This document shows positions 15,576-24,124 of a stretch of DNA of 64,000 bases, piece after piece. Below the pieces are notes generated by a model. The model did not search any database. It was not told the DNA's origin and worked only from the letters and a program-made list of their open reading frames with translations. Source of the DNA: Planococcus plakortidis. GTDB lineage: Bacteria; Bacillota; Bacilli; Bacillales_A; Planococcaceae. The DNA is taken from NCBI RefSeq assembly GCF_001687605.2, contig NZ_CP016539.2, positions 1,084,501 to 1,148,500 on the forward strand, given 5' to 3'. The first letter of the stretch is position 1. Each line of letters begins with the position of its first letter. The position numbers and the translations under genes were made by a program.

Positions 15576-16779
15576 AGTATGGGACAAGCGGCTCCGTCGC
15601 TATACGATGGAAGTCCAGAATTATTTAAAATTCATCGTCACCGGCCATATTGCCGTCGTCATGCTGTTCGTGATCGGTGCGGCCGGGTATGCCTATAGCG
15701 AATGGGTGCAAAATGTCCCGCCCGAATTTCCGGCAGCGCTATTGATGGCAGTATTGTTCGGGGCGCTATTGTCCTACAGCCCGCCGGTAACTTTATTGAA
15801 ACAGGCGGACGGGGTGTATTTACTGCCTCTTGAAAGCCGGCTTGATGAATATTTGAAACCGGCACTTCGCTGGACGTATGTGTCGCAGCTCTATTTGCCG
15901 ATTGTCGTATTTATCGTCTCCTTGCCGCTCATCAACGCATTATACGGCTTGCCTTCGTCTTATTTGATAGGCTTTCCGATTCTATTGCTGCTTGTGAAAT
16001 GGTGGAATGTCAGGAGCGAATTCCATTGGCGAAAAGCAAGCGATGGCCATAAGGTCTGGCCGGAGCGCGCGGTCCGCTTCCTGCTCGTTGCCGGGTTTGT
16101 ATGGTCGTATGTCGACGGATGGATTGTTGTTTCGGCGGTGTTTTTGTTCGCGATGATTTTCTACGGGAAATGGCTGGGGCGCCGCGCTGCGGGAAAAGCA
16201 TTCCCTTATGGCCATTTCATCGAATTGGAAGAGAACCGTATGCTGCGCTTTTACCAGTTCGCCAATTATTTCACTGACGTCCCGCATTTGAAAGGAAAGG
16301 TCAGGGAACGCAGATGGCTCAACCCGATTTACCGGTTGATCAAGAGCAAAGCGTCCAATGCCCATTTATATCTAGTGAGCCGGACCTTCATCCGCTCGGA
16401 TGAGCTGTTCTTTTTATGGGTGCGTTTGACACTGATCATCCTGGCCGGTGCTTGGCTCATCCCATTCCAAATCGCTATCGCTTTATTTGCCGGGGCCTTG
16501 GCGTTCGCTTCCACGATCCAATTATGGCAAGGCCTGAACCAGTCCCAGCATTTCCGCATGGACCAATTATTCCCGCTTAGCACGCATAGCCGTGAAAAAG
16601 CGGTATGGAAATGGGTGATCGCAGTCCAGTTGATCCAGGCTGTATCAGCATTGATCCTGCTGTTGGCATTGGGGCAGTTTGTGACAGCGCTACTTATCGC
16701 GGCAGTCATAGCCGTCGTTTCGATCGTAACGCTTGCGGGCGCCAGAAGAAAATCTGAACAGCTGAACAAACGAAAATAA
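15559..16779 (+). CDS. ecsB: ABC transporter permease EcsB
   Basis: A 406-residue membrane protein with about ten hydrophobic helices in two clusters (about 20-180 and 270-400), starting MKNLHEVWDKRLRRY. Length matches B. subtilis EcsB (408). GAGGA lies 8 bases before the ATG at 15559, within the end of ecsA, so translation is coupled. No ecsC follows; a terminator and a converging amidohydrolase gene come next. Confidence 0.92.
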   Translation: MKNLHEVWDKRLRRYTMEVQNYLKFIVTGHIAVVMLFVIGAAGYAYSEWVQNVPPEFPAALLMAVLFGALLSYSPPVTLLKQADGVYLLPLESRLDEYLKPALRWTYVSQLYLPIVVFIVSLPLINALYGLPSSYLIGFPILLLLVKWWNVRSEFHWRKASDGHKVWPERAVRFLLVAGFVWSYVDGWIVVSAVFLFAMIFYGKWLGRRAAGKAFPYGHFIELEENRMLRFYQFANYFTDVPHLKGKVRERRWLNPIYRLIKSKASNAHLYLVSRTFIRSDELFFLWVRLTLIILAGAWLIPFQIAIALFAGALAFASTIQLWQGLNQSQHFRMDQLFPLSTHSREKAVWKWVIAVQLIQAVSALILLLALGQFVTALLIAAVIAVVSIVTLAGARRKSEQLNKRK

Positions 16780-16785
16780 TTAAAA

Positions 16786-16823
16786 AGAGGGCTGGAGAAA
16801 ATGAAAATTTCTCCAGCCCTTTT
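16786..16823. terminator. Bidirectional terminator between ecsB and the amidohydrolase
   Basis: AGAGGGCTGGAGAAA, loop ATGAAAA, TTTCTCCAGCCCTTTT. Confidence 0.92.
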
Positions 16824-16833
16824 GCTATGTTGT

Positions 16834-18000
16834 TTATTCGTGGCAAGTGACGGCGGCTTTGCCGAGTGTCTTCGCGGCAATGAGCATCGCCTCTTCCTTA
16901 AAGTCGAATTTCGGGTGGTGATGCGGGTAGACTTCGCCGTCTGGCATCGCGCCCGTGAAGAAGAACGTGCCCGGGATTTCCTCGAGGTAATAGGCGAAAT
17001 CCTCGCCGCCCATTTGCGGCGGGCAATTGAAGACTTCCTCTACGCCCGGCACATCTTTAGCGAGGTCCCTCAGGAATTCCGTCTCCTTTTCGTGGTTGAC
17101 GACCGGCGGGTAGCCCCGGTGGAATTTGAAGTCGATATCGCTATTGGTCGAGATGGCCGTGCCTTTGGCGATGCGTTCCATCTCTTTTTCAACGAGGGTA
17201 CGCGTTCCTTCGGTGAAGGATCTGACCGTCCCGTTAAGTTTTGATTGATCGGCAATGATATTGAACGGGTTTTCTGCAATGAATGATGCGATCGTAAGTA
17301 CTGCAGACTCGAGCGGATCCACGCGGCGAGCGACAAGCTGCTGCAGGCTAGTGACAAGTTGTGCCCCCGTCACGACGGCATCGACGGTTTCATGTGGCAT
17401 GGCGCCGTGGCCGCCGCGGCCTTGGACAGTGATCTCAAAGCGGTCCGCCGCGGCCATGATCGGGCCAGTCCGGTAATCGATCCGCCCGAATGGCGTCGTC
17501 GACCATAGATGGGTGCCGAAGATTACATCGACACCATCAAGCGCCCCGTCTTCGATCATCGGCTTCGCGCCGCCTGGGGCAAGCTCTTCTGCGTGCTGGT
17601 GAATGAGCACGTAGGTGCCAGGAAGTTCATCGCGCAGGCCGTGGAGGATTTTGCCGAGAACGAGCAATGTCGCTGTATGGCCGTCATGTCCGCACGCGTG
17701 TACAACGTTCGGCACAGTGGATTTATAGCTCGTTTCTTTCTGGTCCTGGATCGGCAAGGCGTCAAAATCGGCACGCAAGGCAACTGTCTTGCCGGGCTTG
17801 CCGCCACGGATCGTCGCGATGACGCCATTGCCTCCCACGCCAAAGCGGATATCGACACCGAGATCTTCATAAAAATCGCGGATATATTTAGCAGTCTTGG
17901 TTTCATGGAATGACGGCTCCGGATTCATGTGCAAGTAGCGGCGGATTTCCACCATTTCGGGGTAGGCGTTATCGAGCTCAGCAAAGATCTTCTCAATCAT
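16834..18000 (-). CDS. M20 family amidohydrolase (YhaA-like)
   Basis: A 388-residue M20D peptidase-family enzyme. Metal-binding motifs: HACGHDGHTA near 103, HQHAEELAPGG near 138 and GGEDFAYYLEEIPG near 350. It removes acyl groups from amino acids or similar amides; relatives are annotated N-acyl-L-amino-acid or hippurate hydrolases. The substrate is not known. TAGGAAGGA is upstream of the ATG. It follows ecsAB as yhaA does in B. subtilis, but is read toward it here. No signal peptide, so cytoplasmic. Confidence 0.9.
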   Translation of the reverse strand: MIEKIFAELDNAYPEMVEIRRYLHMNPEPSFHETKTAKYIRDFYEDLGVDIRFGVGGNGVIATIRGGKPGKTVALRADFDALPIQDQKETSYKSTVPNVVHACGHDGHTATLLVLGKILHGLRDELPGTYVLIHQHAEELAPGGAKPMIEDGALDGVDVIFGTHLWSTTPFGRIDYRTGPIMAAADRFEITVQGRGGHGAMPHETVDAVVTGAQLVTSLQQLVARRVDPLESAVLTIASFIAENPFNIIADQSKLNGTVRSFTEGTRTLVEKEMERIAKGTAISTNSDIDFKFHRGYPPVVNHEKETEFLRDLAKDVPGVEEVFNCPPQMGGEDFAYYLEEIPGTFFFTGAMPDGEVYPHHHPKFDFKEEAMLIAAKTLGKAAVTCHE

Positions 18001-18050
18001 TGGATCATATCCTTCCTAATGTTCTGCATTTTCTCTAGTTTAACATAACA

Positions 18051-18079
18051 AAAAACAGAACGGGGAAGCCCCGTCCTGT
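18051..18079 (-). terminator. Terminator of the cation antiporter gene
   Basis: On the minus strand ACAGGACGGGG, loop CTT, CCCCGTTCTGT, then TTTTTG; it touches the stop codon. Confidence 0.88.
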
Positions 18080-19077
18080 CAGTAAGTGAAATTCAGATAG
18101 GAAGCGATGAAATAAAGCAGCACAACCAAAATGGACGGTATGCTATATGCCCATGTGGAAGCGGTCTTCGGCCGGTAAAGCGAAAACATGACCAGCACGC
18201 TCATGACGAGCACGGCGCTGGCGATGATGGAATTGGCGCCCGATACTTCAGCGATAATCGAACCTTCTACATAGATCGGGTCCGACAGAGCCAGGATGAC
18301 CATATTGAAGATATTGCTGCCGAGTACAGCGCCGACCGCCATGTTGACATTGGATAGGCGGAGCGCGACAAAAACAGAGATCGCTTCTGGCAGGGAAGTG
18401 GCCGCAGCCACCAGGAAACTGCCGACAAAGCTCGAGCCGATTCCTGTTACAACAGCTATTTCATCACCGGTGATGGAAAGGGCGGTTCCTGCCGCCATGA
18501 TGATCAAGGCCACAATGGCGAAACGGAAGCCCGCGTGTTTCGGCGATAGATGGGCGCTCGGGTTTTTCGGTGCTTTGGCATCGACGGGCTCATCATCCAT
18601 ATCAATGGTATCCAAGTTCGGCAATTTATTGATGATCAGCATACCGATTACATACGTGATGCCGATTGCCAGTGAATCGAGGCCGATCCCAAGGACCGTG
18701 ACATCGGTGCGCAGCCATAATGCCAAGAGCAACAGCACAGTCAGAAAGATACCGAGCAAAGAAGAGTAAGTGTGGTCCTTGGATGCCCGCTCGAGCATGC
18801 GCCGGCGGTTCAGCAGCAAATCGAATCCAGCCAAGATAAATAAATTGAACAAATTCGAGCCGATCATATTGCCGACTGCGATATCGGCGTTTCCGATGGC
18901 GGCTGCCGAGAAACTTGTGGAAATTTCCGGTAAACTCGTGGCGCCTGCAAGCAGTAGCGTACCGACCATCATGCCGCCCATTGCTGACTTTTCACTGATG
19001 ACATCCGCATACTGGGACAGTTTAATGGCGGCGAATACGGTAACTGCTGCAGCCAGCAAAAAATAAATGAATACCAA
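18079..19077 (-). CDS. CaCA-family Na+/Ca2+ antiporter
   Basis: A 332-residue membrane protein with two inverted repeats of five helices. The alpha repeats are visible: GTLLLAGATSLPEIS with GNMIGSNLFN (residues about 40-82), and GSFLVAAATSLPEAIS with GAVLGSNIFN (about 218-260). The acidic residue after TSLP and the GSN asparagines are cation ligands in this family (YrbG and relatives). The linker between repeats is acidic (TIDMDDEPVD). The start is a TTG at 19077 with TAGGAGGA 7 bases upstream; no better ATG exists. Whether it moves Ca2+ or another cation is not clear. Confidence 0.9.
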   Translation of the reverse strand: MVFIYFLLAAAVTVFAAIKLSQYADVISEKSAMGGMMVGTLLLAGATSLPEISTSFSAAAIGNADIAVGNMIGSNLFNLFILAGFDLLLNRRRMLERASKDHTYSSLLGIFLTVLLLLALWLRTDVTVLGIGLDSLAIGITYVIGMLIINKLPNLDTIDMDDEPVDAKAPKNPSAHLSPKHAGFRFAIVALIIMAAGTALSITGDEIAVVTGIGSSFVGSFLVAAATSLPEAISVFVALRLSNVNMAVGAVLGSNIFNMVILALSDPIYVEGSIIAEVSGANSIIASAVLVMSVLVMFSLYRPKTASTWAYSIPSILVVLLYFIASYLNFTY

Positions 19078-19120
19078 TGGATATTCCTCCTATACGGGTT
19101 TCTTCTATAAAAATAAACAG

Positions 19121-19145
19121 CAAAACAGCCGGACTGGCCGGCCGT
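19121..19145 (-). terminator. Terminator of hmoB
   Basis: On the minus strand ACGGCCGG, loop CCAGT, CCGGCTGT, then TTTT. Confidence 0.75.
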
Positions 19146-19148
19146 CGA

Positions 19149-19664
19149 TCACTCGTCTTCTTCAGGTTTTGCTTTGTACATGGTGACGTAAGATGAACCG
19201 GAGAAGATATTGGCGCGAGGTGCTGTTGACTCTTCTTGCGGTTTCTCCGAATGCGCTTTGGCAAAAGCTTGAGATTCTTTCCATTTCTCGTAGAATGCCG
19301 GTGATTCCCATTCAGTCAATACGACGTACGTATCGGAATCGAGCGGGCGCAACACGCGGAAAGCGACATAGCCAGGCTCGTTTTCGATGGCGCCGGCACG
19401 GTTCTTGAAGCGGTGCTCAAAAACAGGGCGGCCTTCGTCGGCAACCGGGATATTATTCATGACGAAAAATCCTTTTTCACGGAATTCACCGGTGCCATCG
19501 ACCACTTCAAAGCGGCGGGGGGTCTGGAAAATGGATTTGCCTTCGGTTTCATGCAATAACAAAGTCGTGTTTTCGCCTTGCATCAGCACCATCGTTTCGT
19601 CTGCATGCTTTTCGCGCATTTTTTTCATGAATTCGTATGTTCCTGTCGTCATGTAAATATTCAT
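19149..19664 (-). CDS. hmoB: Heme-degrading monooxygenase HmoB
   Basis: A 171-residue protein. The C-terminal half carries an antibiotic-biosynthesis-monooxygenase fold: FFVMNNIPVADEGRPVFEHRF, PGYVAFRVLRP, TYVVLTEWESPAFYEKW and a closing FSGSSYVTMYKA. The N-terminal half is a family-specific extension. B. subtilis HmoB (YhgC) lies next to hemEHY and is opposite it here. It opens the heme ring to release iron. AGGAGG precedes the ATG. Confidence 0.9.
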   Translation of the reverse strand: MNIYMTTGTYEFMKKMREKHADETMVLMQGENTTLLLHETEGKSIFQTPRRFEVVDGTGEFREKGFFVMNNIPVADEGRPVFEHRFKNRAGAIENEPGYVAFRVLRPLDSDTYVVLTEWESPAFYEKWKESQAFAKAHSEKPQEESTAPRANIFSGSSYVTMYKAKPEEDE

Positions 19665-19777
19665 TGAAAATCCTCCTAATCATCGGGATACATTTTGAAT
19701 TACTATCTCACTTTTCCCTAAAATCAGGCGCTTGAAACAGATGGTGTCGAATCGGTGAAGGCAATCGGGTCTAATTT

Positions 19778-19806
19778 ATGACAATTGCCGCCGGATTCTA
19801 TACAAT
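19778..19806 (+). promoter_or_regulatory. SigA promoter of the hemEHY operon
   Basis: ATGACA (-35, 19778-19783), a 17-base spacer and TACAAT (-10, 19801-19806). Transcription should begin near 19813. Confidence 0.75.
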
Positions 19807-19818
19807 AGGGGGCGGAGC

Positions 19819-19833
19819 GTCTATAGTATAGAC
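19819..19833. promoter_or_regulatory. Operator-like palindrome downstream of the hemE promoter
   Basis: GTCTATAGTATAGAC: a perfect 7-bp inverted repeat around one central base, about +6 to +20 from the predicted start, a usual place for a repressor. Two GACGGATAA direct repeats begin within it (19831 and 19841). The binding protein is unknown. Confidence 0.55.
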
Positions 19834-19884
19834 GGATAATGACGGATAAACTATAGCCGCAAAGACTGAAGGGATGAATAATTC

Positions 19885-20928
19885 ATGACTTTTAACGATA
19901 CGTACCTACGCGCAGCGCGCGGAGAAAAAACCGATCATGTGCCAGTATGGTATATGCGCCAGGCTGGGCGTTCACAGCCGGAATACCGCAAGATCAAAGA
20001 AAAATATTCCTTGGAGGAAATCACGCATCAGCCGGAACTTTGTGCTTATGTGACGAAACTGCCGGTCGATCAATACGATGTCGATGCAGCGATTCTTTAC
20101 AAAGATATCGTGACACCGCTTCCAGCGATCGGCGTGGACGTCAAGATCAAGGCTGGCGTCGGGCCGGTCATCAGCAATCCGATCCGCACAAAAGCGGATA
20201 TCGACCGCCTCGGGGAGATCAATCCCGAACAGGATGTCGACTATGTCCTGAAAACGATCAAATTGCTGACGGAGGAGCAGTTGAATGTGCCGCTCATCGG
20301 TTTTGCCGGCGCCCCGTTCACCTTGGCGAGCTATATGATCGAAGGCGGCCCTTCGAGAAGCTATAACAAAACAAAGGCAATGATGGTATCAGAGCCTGAA
20401 ATGTGGTTTGCGCTTATGGATAAATTGGCAGACACGATCATTCCTTATGTGAAAGCGCAAATCCACGCCGGCGCGAAAGCGATCCAAATATTCGATTCCT
20501 GGGTCGGTGCATTGAATGTGGAAGATTACCGTATCTTCATCAAGCCGGTCATGGACCGCATCTTCAAGGAAATCGGCGAAGAAGGCGTACCGATGACGAT
20601 CTTTGGCGTCGGCGCAAGCCATCTGGCGAAAGAATGGCATGACCTGCCGGTGGATGTTGTCGGTCTGGATTGGCGTTTGCCGATCGCTGAAGCACGCGAA
20701 AAAGGCTTGACGAAAGCCTTGATGGGCAATTTCGATCCGTCTTATTTGCTGGCGGATTGGTCGGTCATCGAAGAACGCACGAAAAAAATCCTGGATATGG
20801 GCATGCAGGATGATGGCTATATCTTCAACCTTGGGCACGGTGTATTCCCGGAAGTACAGCCGGATACGCTTAAGCGCCTGACGGCATTTGTCCATGAATA
20901 CAGCTCAGCATACAAAAAACAGAACTAA
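19885..20928 (+). CDS. hemE: Uroporphyrinogen decarboxylase HemE
   Basis: A 347-residue enzyme that removes four carboxyl groups from uroporphyrinogen III to give coproporphyrinogen III. Signatures: [15 protein letters not shown] (about 21-35) and [17 protein letters not shown] (near 138). First gene of the hemE-hemH-hemY operon, whose products act in the coproporphyrin-dependent route of Gram-positive bacteria. GAAGGGATGA lies upstream of the ATG. Confidence 0.97.
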   Translation: MTFNDTYLRAARGEKTDHVPVWYMRQAGRSQPEYRKIKEKYSLEEITHQPELCAYVTKLPVDQYDVDAAILYKDIVTPLPAIGVDVKIKAGVGPVISNPIRTKADIDRLGEINPEQDVDYVLKTIKLLTEEQLNVPLIGFAGAPFTLASYMIEGGPSRSYNKTKAMMVSEPEMWFALMDKLADTIIPYVKAQIHAGAKAIQIFDSWVGALNVEDYRIFIKPVMDRIFKEIGEEGVPMTIFGVGASHLAKEWHDLPVDVVGLDWRLPIAEAREKGLTKALMGNFDPSYLLADWSVIEERTKKILDMGMQDDGYIFNLGHGVFPEVQPDTLKRLTAFVHEYSSAYKKQN

Positions 20929-20952
20929 CAAATCTTTGACGAGGTGATTGAG

Positions 20953-21882
20953 ATGAAAAAGACAATGGGATTATTGGTAATGGCGTATGGCACGCCTTAT
21001 TCAGAAGATGATATCGAGCGCTACTACACGCATATCCGCCACGGCCGCAAGCCAAGCGAAGAAGCCTTGCAGGATTTGAAAGACCGCTACAAAGCAATCG
21101 GCGGCATTTCACCACTGGCGAAAATCACCGAAGACCAGGCAAACGGCTTGTGCAAGCGCCTGAATGAATTGCAGGACGAGATTGAGTTCAAGATGTATCT
21201 CGGCTTGAAGCATATCGAGCCCTTCGTGGAAGACGGTGTGGAAGAGATGAAGAAAGACGGCATCGAAGAAGCGGTTTCAATCGTTCTTGCGCCACATTTT
21301 TCGACATTCTCGGTTAAATCCTATAATGGCCGTGCCAAAGAAACCGCCGATAAACTCGGCATCAAGCTGACTTCCGTAGAAAGCTGGTACACAGAGCCGA
21401 AATTCATCCAGTTCTGGAGCGAGAAAGTGAGCGCGGCATTCGCTGAAATGTCAGAAGAAGAACGTGCGAAAGCCTGCCTGATCGTATCTGCGCATTCCTT
21501 GCCGGAGAAAATTATCGCAAACGGTGACCCGTATCCGGATCAATTGAAAGAAACAGCGGATTTGATTGCTGAAGCGGCAGGCGTCGAAAATTACGAAATC
21601 GGCTGGCAAAGCGCTGGGCAGACGCCTGAGCCTTGGATCGGGCCGGACGTCCAGGATTTGACGCGCGACTTACATGAGGAGAAAGGCTATGACTCCTTCG
21701 TCTACACGCCGGTCGGCTTTATTACAGATCATTTGGAAGTCCTGTACGATAACGATTACGAATGCAAAGTTGTCTGCGATGAAATAGGCGCAACCTACCG
21801 CCGTCCGGAAATGCCGAATGTAGACCCGTTGTTTATCGATGGAATGGCCAACGTCGTCTTGAACAAATTGAACGAAAACTGA
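20953..21882 (+). CDS. hemH: Coproporphyrin ferrochelatase HemH
   Basis: A 309-residue enzyme inserting Fe2+ into coproporphyrin III. Close to B. subtilis Hem[35 protein letters not shown] and the active-site SAHSLPEK with the conserved histidine, then [14 protein letters not shown] with the acidic metal ligand. The ATG at 20953 (GAGGTGATTGAG upstream) is preferred to the GTG at 20944. It lies 24 bases after hemE. Confidence 0.96.
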   Translation: MKKTMGLLVMAYGTPYSEDDIERYYTHIRHGRKPSEEALQDLKDRYKAIGGISPLAKITEDQANGLCKRLNELQDEIEFKMYLGLKHIEPFVEDGVEEMKKDGIEEAVSIVLAPHFSTFSVKSYNGRAKETADKLGIKLTSVESWYTEPKFIQFWSEKVSAAFAEMSEEERAKACLIVSAHSLPEKIIANGDPYPDQLKETADLIAEAAGVENYEIGWQSAGQTPEPWIGPDVQDLTRDLHEEKGYDSFVYTPVGFITDHLEVLYDNDYECKVVCDEIGATYRRPEMPNVDPLFIDGMANVVLNKLNEN

Positions 21883-21906
21883 TCAATCCGGGAGCGGTGA
21901 GCGATT

Positions 21907-23307
21907 GTGGATCATGCAAATGTGAAAGTGGCCATTATTGGAGGCGGCATAACAGGATTATCCGCTGCATTTTACGTGCAGAAATTGGCGGCTGAGCAAA
22001 AACAGCCACTCGATCTCACCGTCATCGACTCCGCCCATCGCCTTGGCGGCAAGATACACACCAGCAGCCAGGATGGGTTTCTGATTGAACGGGGGCCCGA
22101 TGCTTTCGTTTCAAGAAAAGACCACGAAATCCGCGCGCTTGCCGAAGAACTGGGCATCTCACAAAAAATCGTTTCGAGTGCGCCCGGAGATGTCCATATC
22201 GCGGCAAATGGCAAGCTTCATCCCTTGCCGCGAGGCACTGTCATGGGCATCCCCCTGAGCTTGAAAAGCCTATGGGCAGCCTCGAGCTGTTCGATCGGCG
22301 GCAGGCTGCGCGCGATGGCGGATCTATTCTTGCCGGATACTGATAAAACAGCCAATACGCCGCTTGGCAGTTACCTGCGGCGTCGTTTCGGCAATGAATA
22401 TGTAGAAAATATGATCGAACCGATGTTTTCGGGCGTTTATGCCGGAGACATCGACCGCTTGAGCATCGACTCGGCATTTCCGGAAGCGCTGAAGGCCCAA
22501 GGGAGCCTGATGCGCAGCTTGAAACGCCAGCCCCTGAGCGAGCAGCGGGAATTCAGCGGACTCTTTGAAACCTTTGAAGGGGGCTTGGAGACGCTCGTCC
22601 AGGCCATTGAGCAAAGGCTCAACTGCCGGATTGCGAAAGGCGTGAAAGCACAAACCATCTCGCATTCAGGCCAGCAACGCATTGTGCTTGGCTTGAGCGA
22701 TGGCGAAACGCTGGAAGCGGATCATGTCATTTTAGCGATTCCCCATCGCCAGGCAGCCGCTTTGTTCGAGCCCCATGGAATCGCCAAAAGCCTGACAGCC
22801 ATCCCGCAGACCTCCATCGCTACCGTCACGATGATTTTTCCCGAACAGAGCGAATGGCCAGGGCGAGGGGGTACGGGTTTCACGGTGGCGCGCAATAACG
22901 ATTCGTCCATCTCAGCTTGTTCGATCAGCCACCTCAAATGGCCGGCGCTCATTCCCGAAAACCGGATCATGGTCCGGTCTTTCATTGGGCGGGTCGGCGA
23001 TGAGGCGGTCGTGGAACTGCCGGATGCAGAAATTGGCGAATTGGTGATGGCCGATTTGAATAGGTGGCTCGGTCTTGAGCAGCCACCGGAACGGATGGTC
23101 ATCTCGAGATGGAAAGACGCCATGCCCCAATATTTGGCCGGCCATGAAACGAAGGTCAGCACTGCACGGAGCGAAATCAGCCGCATGTTTCCTGGCGTCC
23201 AGATTGCCGGCGGATCCTATGCAGGTTTTGGTTTGCCGCTTTGTGTCAAACAAGGGCAACAGGCAGCTGAAGCTGTTTTCAACAGGAATAAGGAGGAAAT
23301 GACATGA
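21907..23307 (+). CDS. hemY: Coproporphyrinogen III oxidase HemY (FAD)
   Basis: A 466-residue flavoprotein oxidising coproporphyrinogen III to coproporphyrin III. The N-terminal dinucleotide fold reads VAIIGGGITGLSAAFY with the second FAD contact LGGKIHT, and GYAGFGLP-like closing FAD contact GGSYAGFGLPLCV near 438. GTG start at 21907 with GGGAGCGGTGAG upstream. In an operon with hemE and hemH; its stop overlaps the lipoprotein gene by ATGA. Confidence 0.95.
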   Translation: MDHANVKVAIIGGGITGLSAAFYVQKLAAEQKQPLDLTVIDSAHRLGGKIHTSSQDGFLIERGPDAFVSRKDHEIRALAEELGISQKIVSSAPGDVHIAANGKLHPLPRGTVMGIPLSLKSLWAASSCSIGGRLRAMADLFLPDTDKTANTPLGSYLRRRFGNEYVENMIEPMFSGVYAGDIDRLSIDSAFPEALKAQGSLMRSLKRQPLSEQREFSGLFETFEGGLETLVQAIEQRLNCRIAKGVKAQTISHSGQQRIVLGLSDGETLEADHVILAIPHRQAAALFEPHGIAKSLTAIPQTSIATVTMIFPEQSEWPGRGGTGFTVARNNDSSISACSISHLKWPALIPENRIMVRSFIGRVGDEAVVELPDAEIGELVMADLNRWLGLEQPPERMVISRWKDAMPQYLAGHETKVSTARSEISRMFPGVQIAGGSYAGFGLPLCVKQGQQAAEAVFNRNKEEMT

Positions 23308-23759
23308 AGAAATGGATCGCTCTTATGCTGCTGATGCTGCTTTTGGCAGCATGCGGCGAAGAAGGTTCATCGGCTGGCACGGGCGAGATGCTTCAGGAAG
23401 TGGAAGTTGAGTTCAATACAGGCGAAACAGCCGAGCCTGGCGAAGAAGTGCTGCTATCGGCTACCGTTACACAAGGGGCCGAAGCGGTCGAAGATGCCGA
23501 TGAAGTGGTCTTTGAGGTATGGCGATCAGGGAATCGCGAGGACAGCGAGATGTTAGAAGGGGCCCATACACAAGACGGGATTTATGAACATGCATGGGCG
23601 GCAGAAGAAGAAGGGCTGTATTTCATCCAAGCCCATACAACAGCCCGCCGCATGCATGTTATGCCAAAAATGGAATTAACCGTAGGCAACCCGGATCCGG
23701 AGACGATCGTGCCTGATGACAGTGAAGATGCAGATGCCATGGAAAAGATGGGGCATTGA
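23304..23759 (+). CDS. FixH/YtkA-like lipoprotein
   Basis: A 151-residue lipoprotein: signal peptide with lipobox LLAAC (Cys about 17), then an Ig-like beta domain with YtkA/FixH features (PGEEVLLSATVTQGAEAVEDA, DGIYEHAWAAEEEGLYFIQAH, RMHVMPKMELTVG), and an acidic tail ending MGH. It overlaps hemY by 4 bases, so it is translated with the heme operon. YtkA-like proteins are often near copper or oxidase genes; a link with heme or metal handling is inference. Confidence 0.8.
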   Translation: MKKWIALMLLMLLLAACGEEGSSAGTGEMLQEVEVEFNTGETAEPGEEVLLSATVTQGAEAVEDADEVVFEVWRSGNREDSEMLEGAHTQDGIYEHAWAAEEEGLYFIQAHTTARRMHVMPKMELTVGNPDPETIVPDDSEDADAMEKMGH

Positions 23760-23816
23760 AATTCGGATCTGTACCATTCGGATAAGGTGTTGTGCAACAG
23801 CTGGAATGAACGCATA

Positions 23817-23849
23817 AAAAAACGGCCGGAGAATCTCTCCGGCCGTTTT
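23817..23849. terminator. Terminator of the heme operon, also serving yhfH
   Basis: AAAAACGGCCGGAGA, loop ATC, TCTCCGGCCGTTTT: perfect stem with A and T tracts on the two sides. Confidence 0.92.
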
Positions 23850-23855
23850 GCCTGT

Positions 23856-23981
23856 TCAGATATCGTTGCAGGTCTGGCAGTGATTGCCGTAGCACTCATG
23901 CTGCTCTTCGATTTTCTCTCCGCAAGTGGCACACTGTTTCGGGGGCAAGTTCTTGAAGAATTCGACTACGTTTTCAATCAT
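23856..23981 (-). CDS. yhfH: YhfH-like zinc-ribbon microprotein
   Basis: A 41-residue protein, short enough to be missed. It begins MIENVVEFFKNLPPKQC and holds CATCGEK near 17-23 and CYGNHCQTC at 30-38: five cysteines, two of them in CxxC pairs, likely to bind one zinc. AAAGGAG lies 9 bases before the ATG, and an extended -10 (TGTTATAAT) is upstream. The family is YhfH of B. subtilis, which also lies near lplJ (yhfJ). Function unknown. Confidence 0.85.
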   Translation of the reverse strand: MIENVVEFFKNLPPKQCATCGEKIEEQHECYGNHCQTCNDI

Positions 23982-24005
23982 TTCTACCAGCTCCTTTTGT
24001 TATAG

Positions 24006-24038
24006 TACTGTTAGTGATAAACACAGTGTATTATAACA
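24006..24038 (-). promoter_or_regulatory. Extended -10 promoter of yhfH with operator-like inverted repeat
   Basis: On the minus strand TGTTATAAT (24030-24038) fits an extended -10. ACTGT-N11-ACAGT (24006-24026) lies over the predicted start site, a possible repressor site of unknown owner. Confidence 0.5.
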
Positions 24039-24124
24039 GTTTCGATCCGTCAACCCTCAACCGTGATTATTTTTAAAAATTCCGTTAAAATAAAGACAGT
24101 CACCAGTAAAAAAGGAGAGAGAGC

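Noticed and set aside
16801-17913. Plus-strand frames of 134-147 residues opposite the amidohydrolase gene
   Set aside because: They are antisense to a clear M20 enzyme and arise from its codon usage; no family features.
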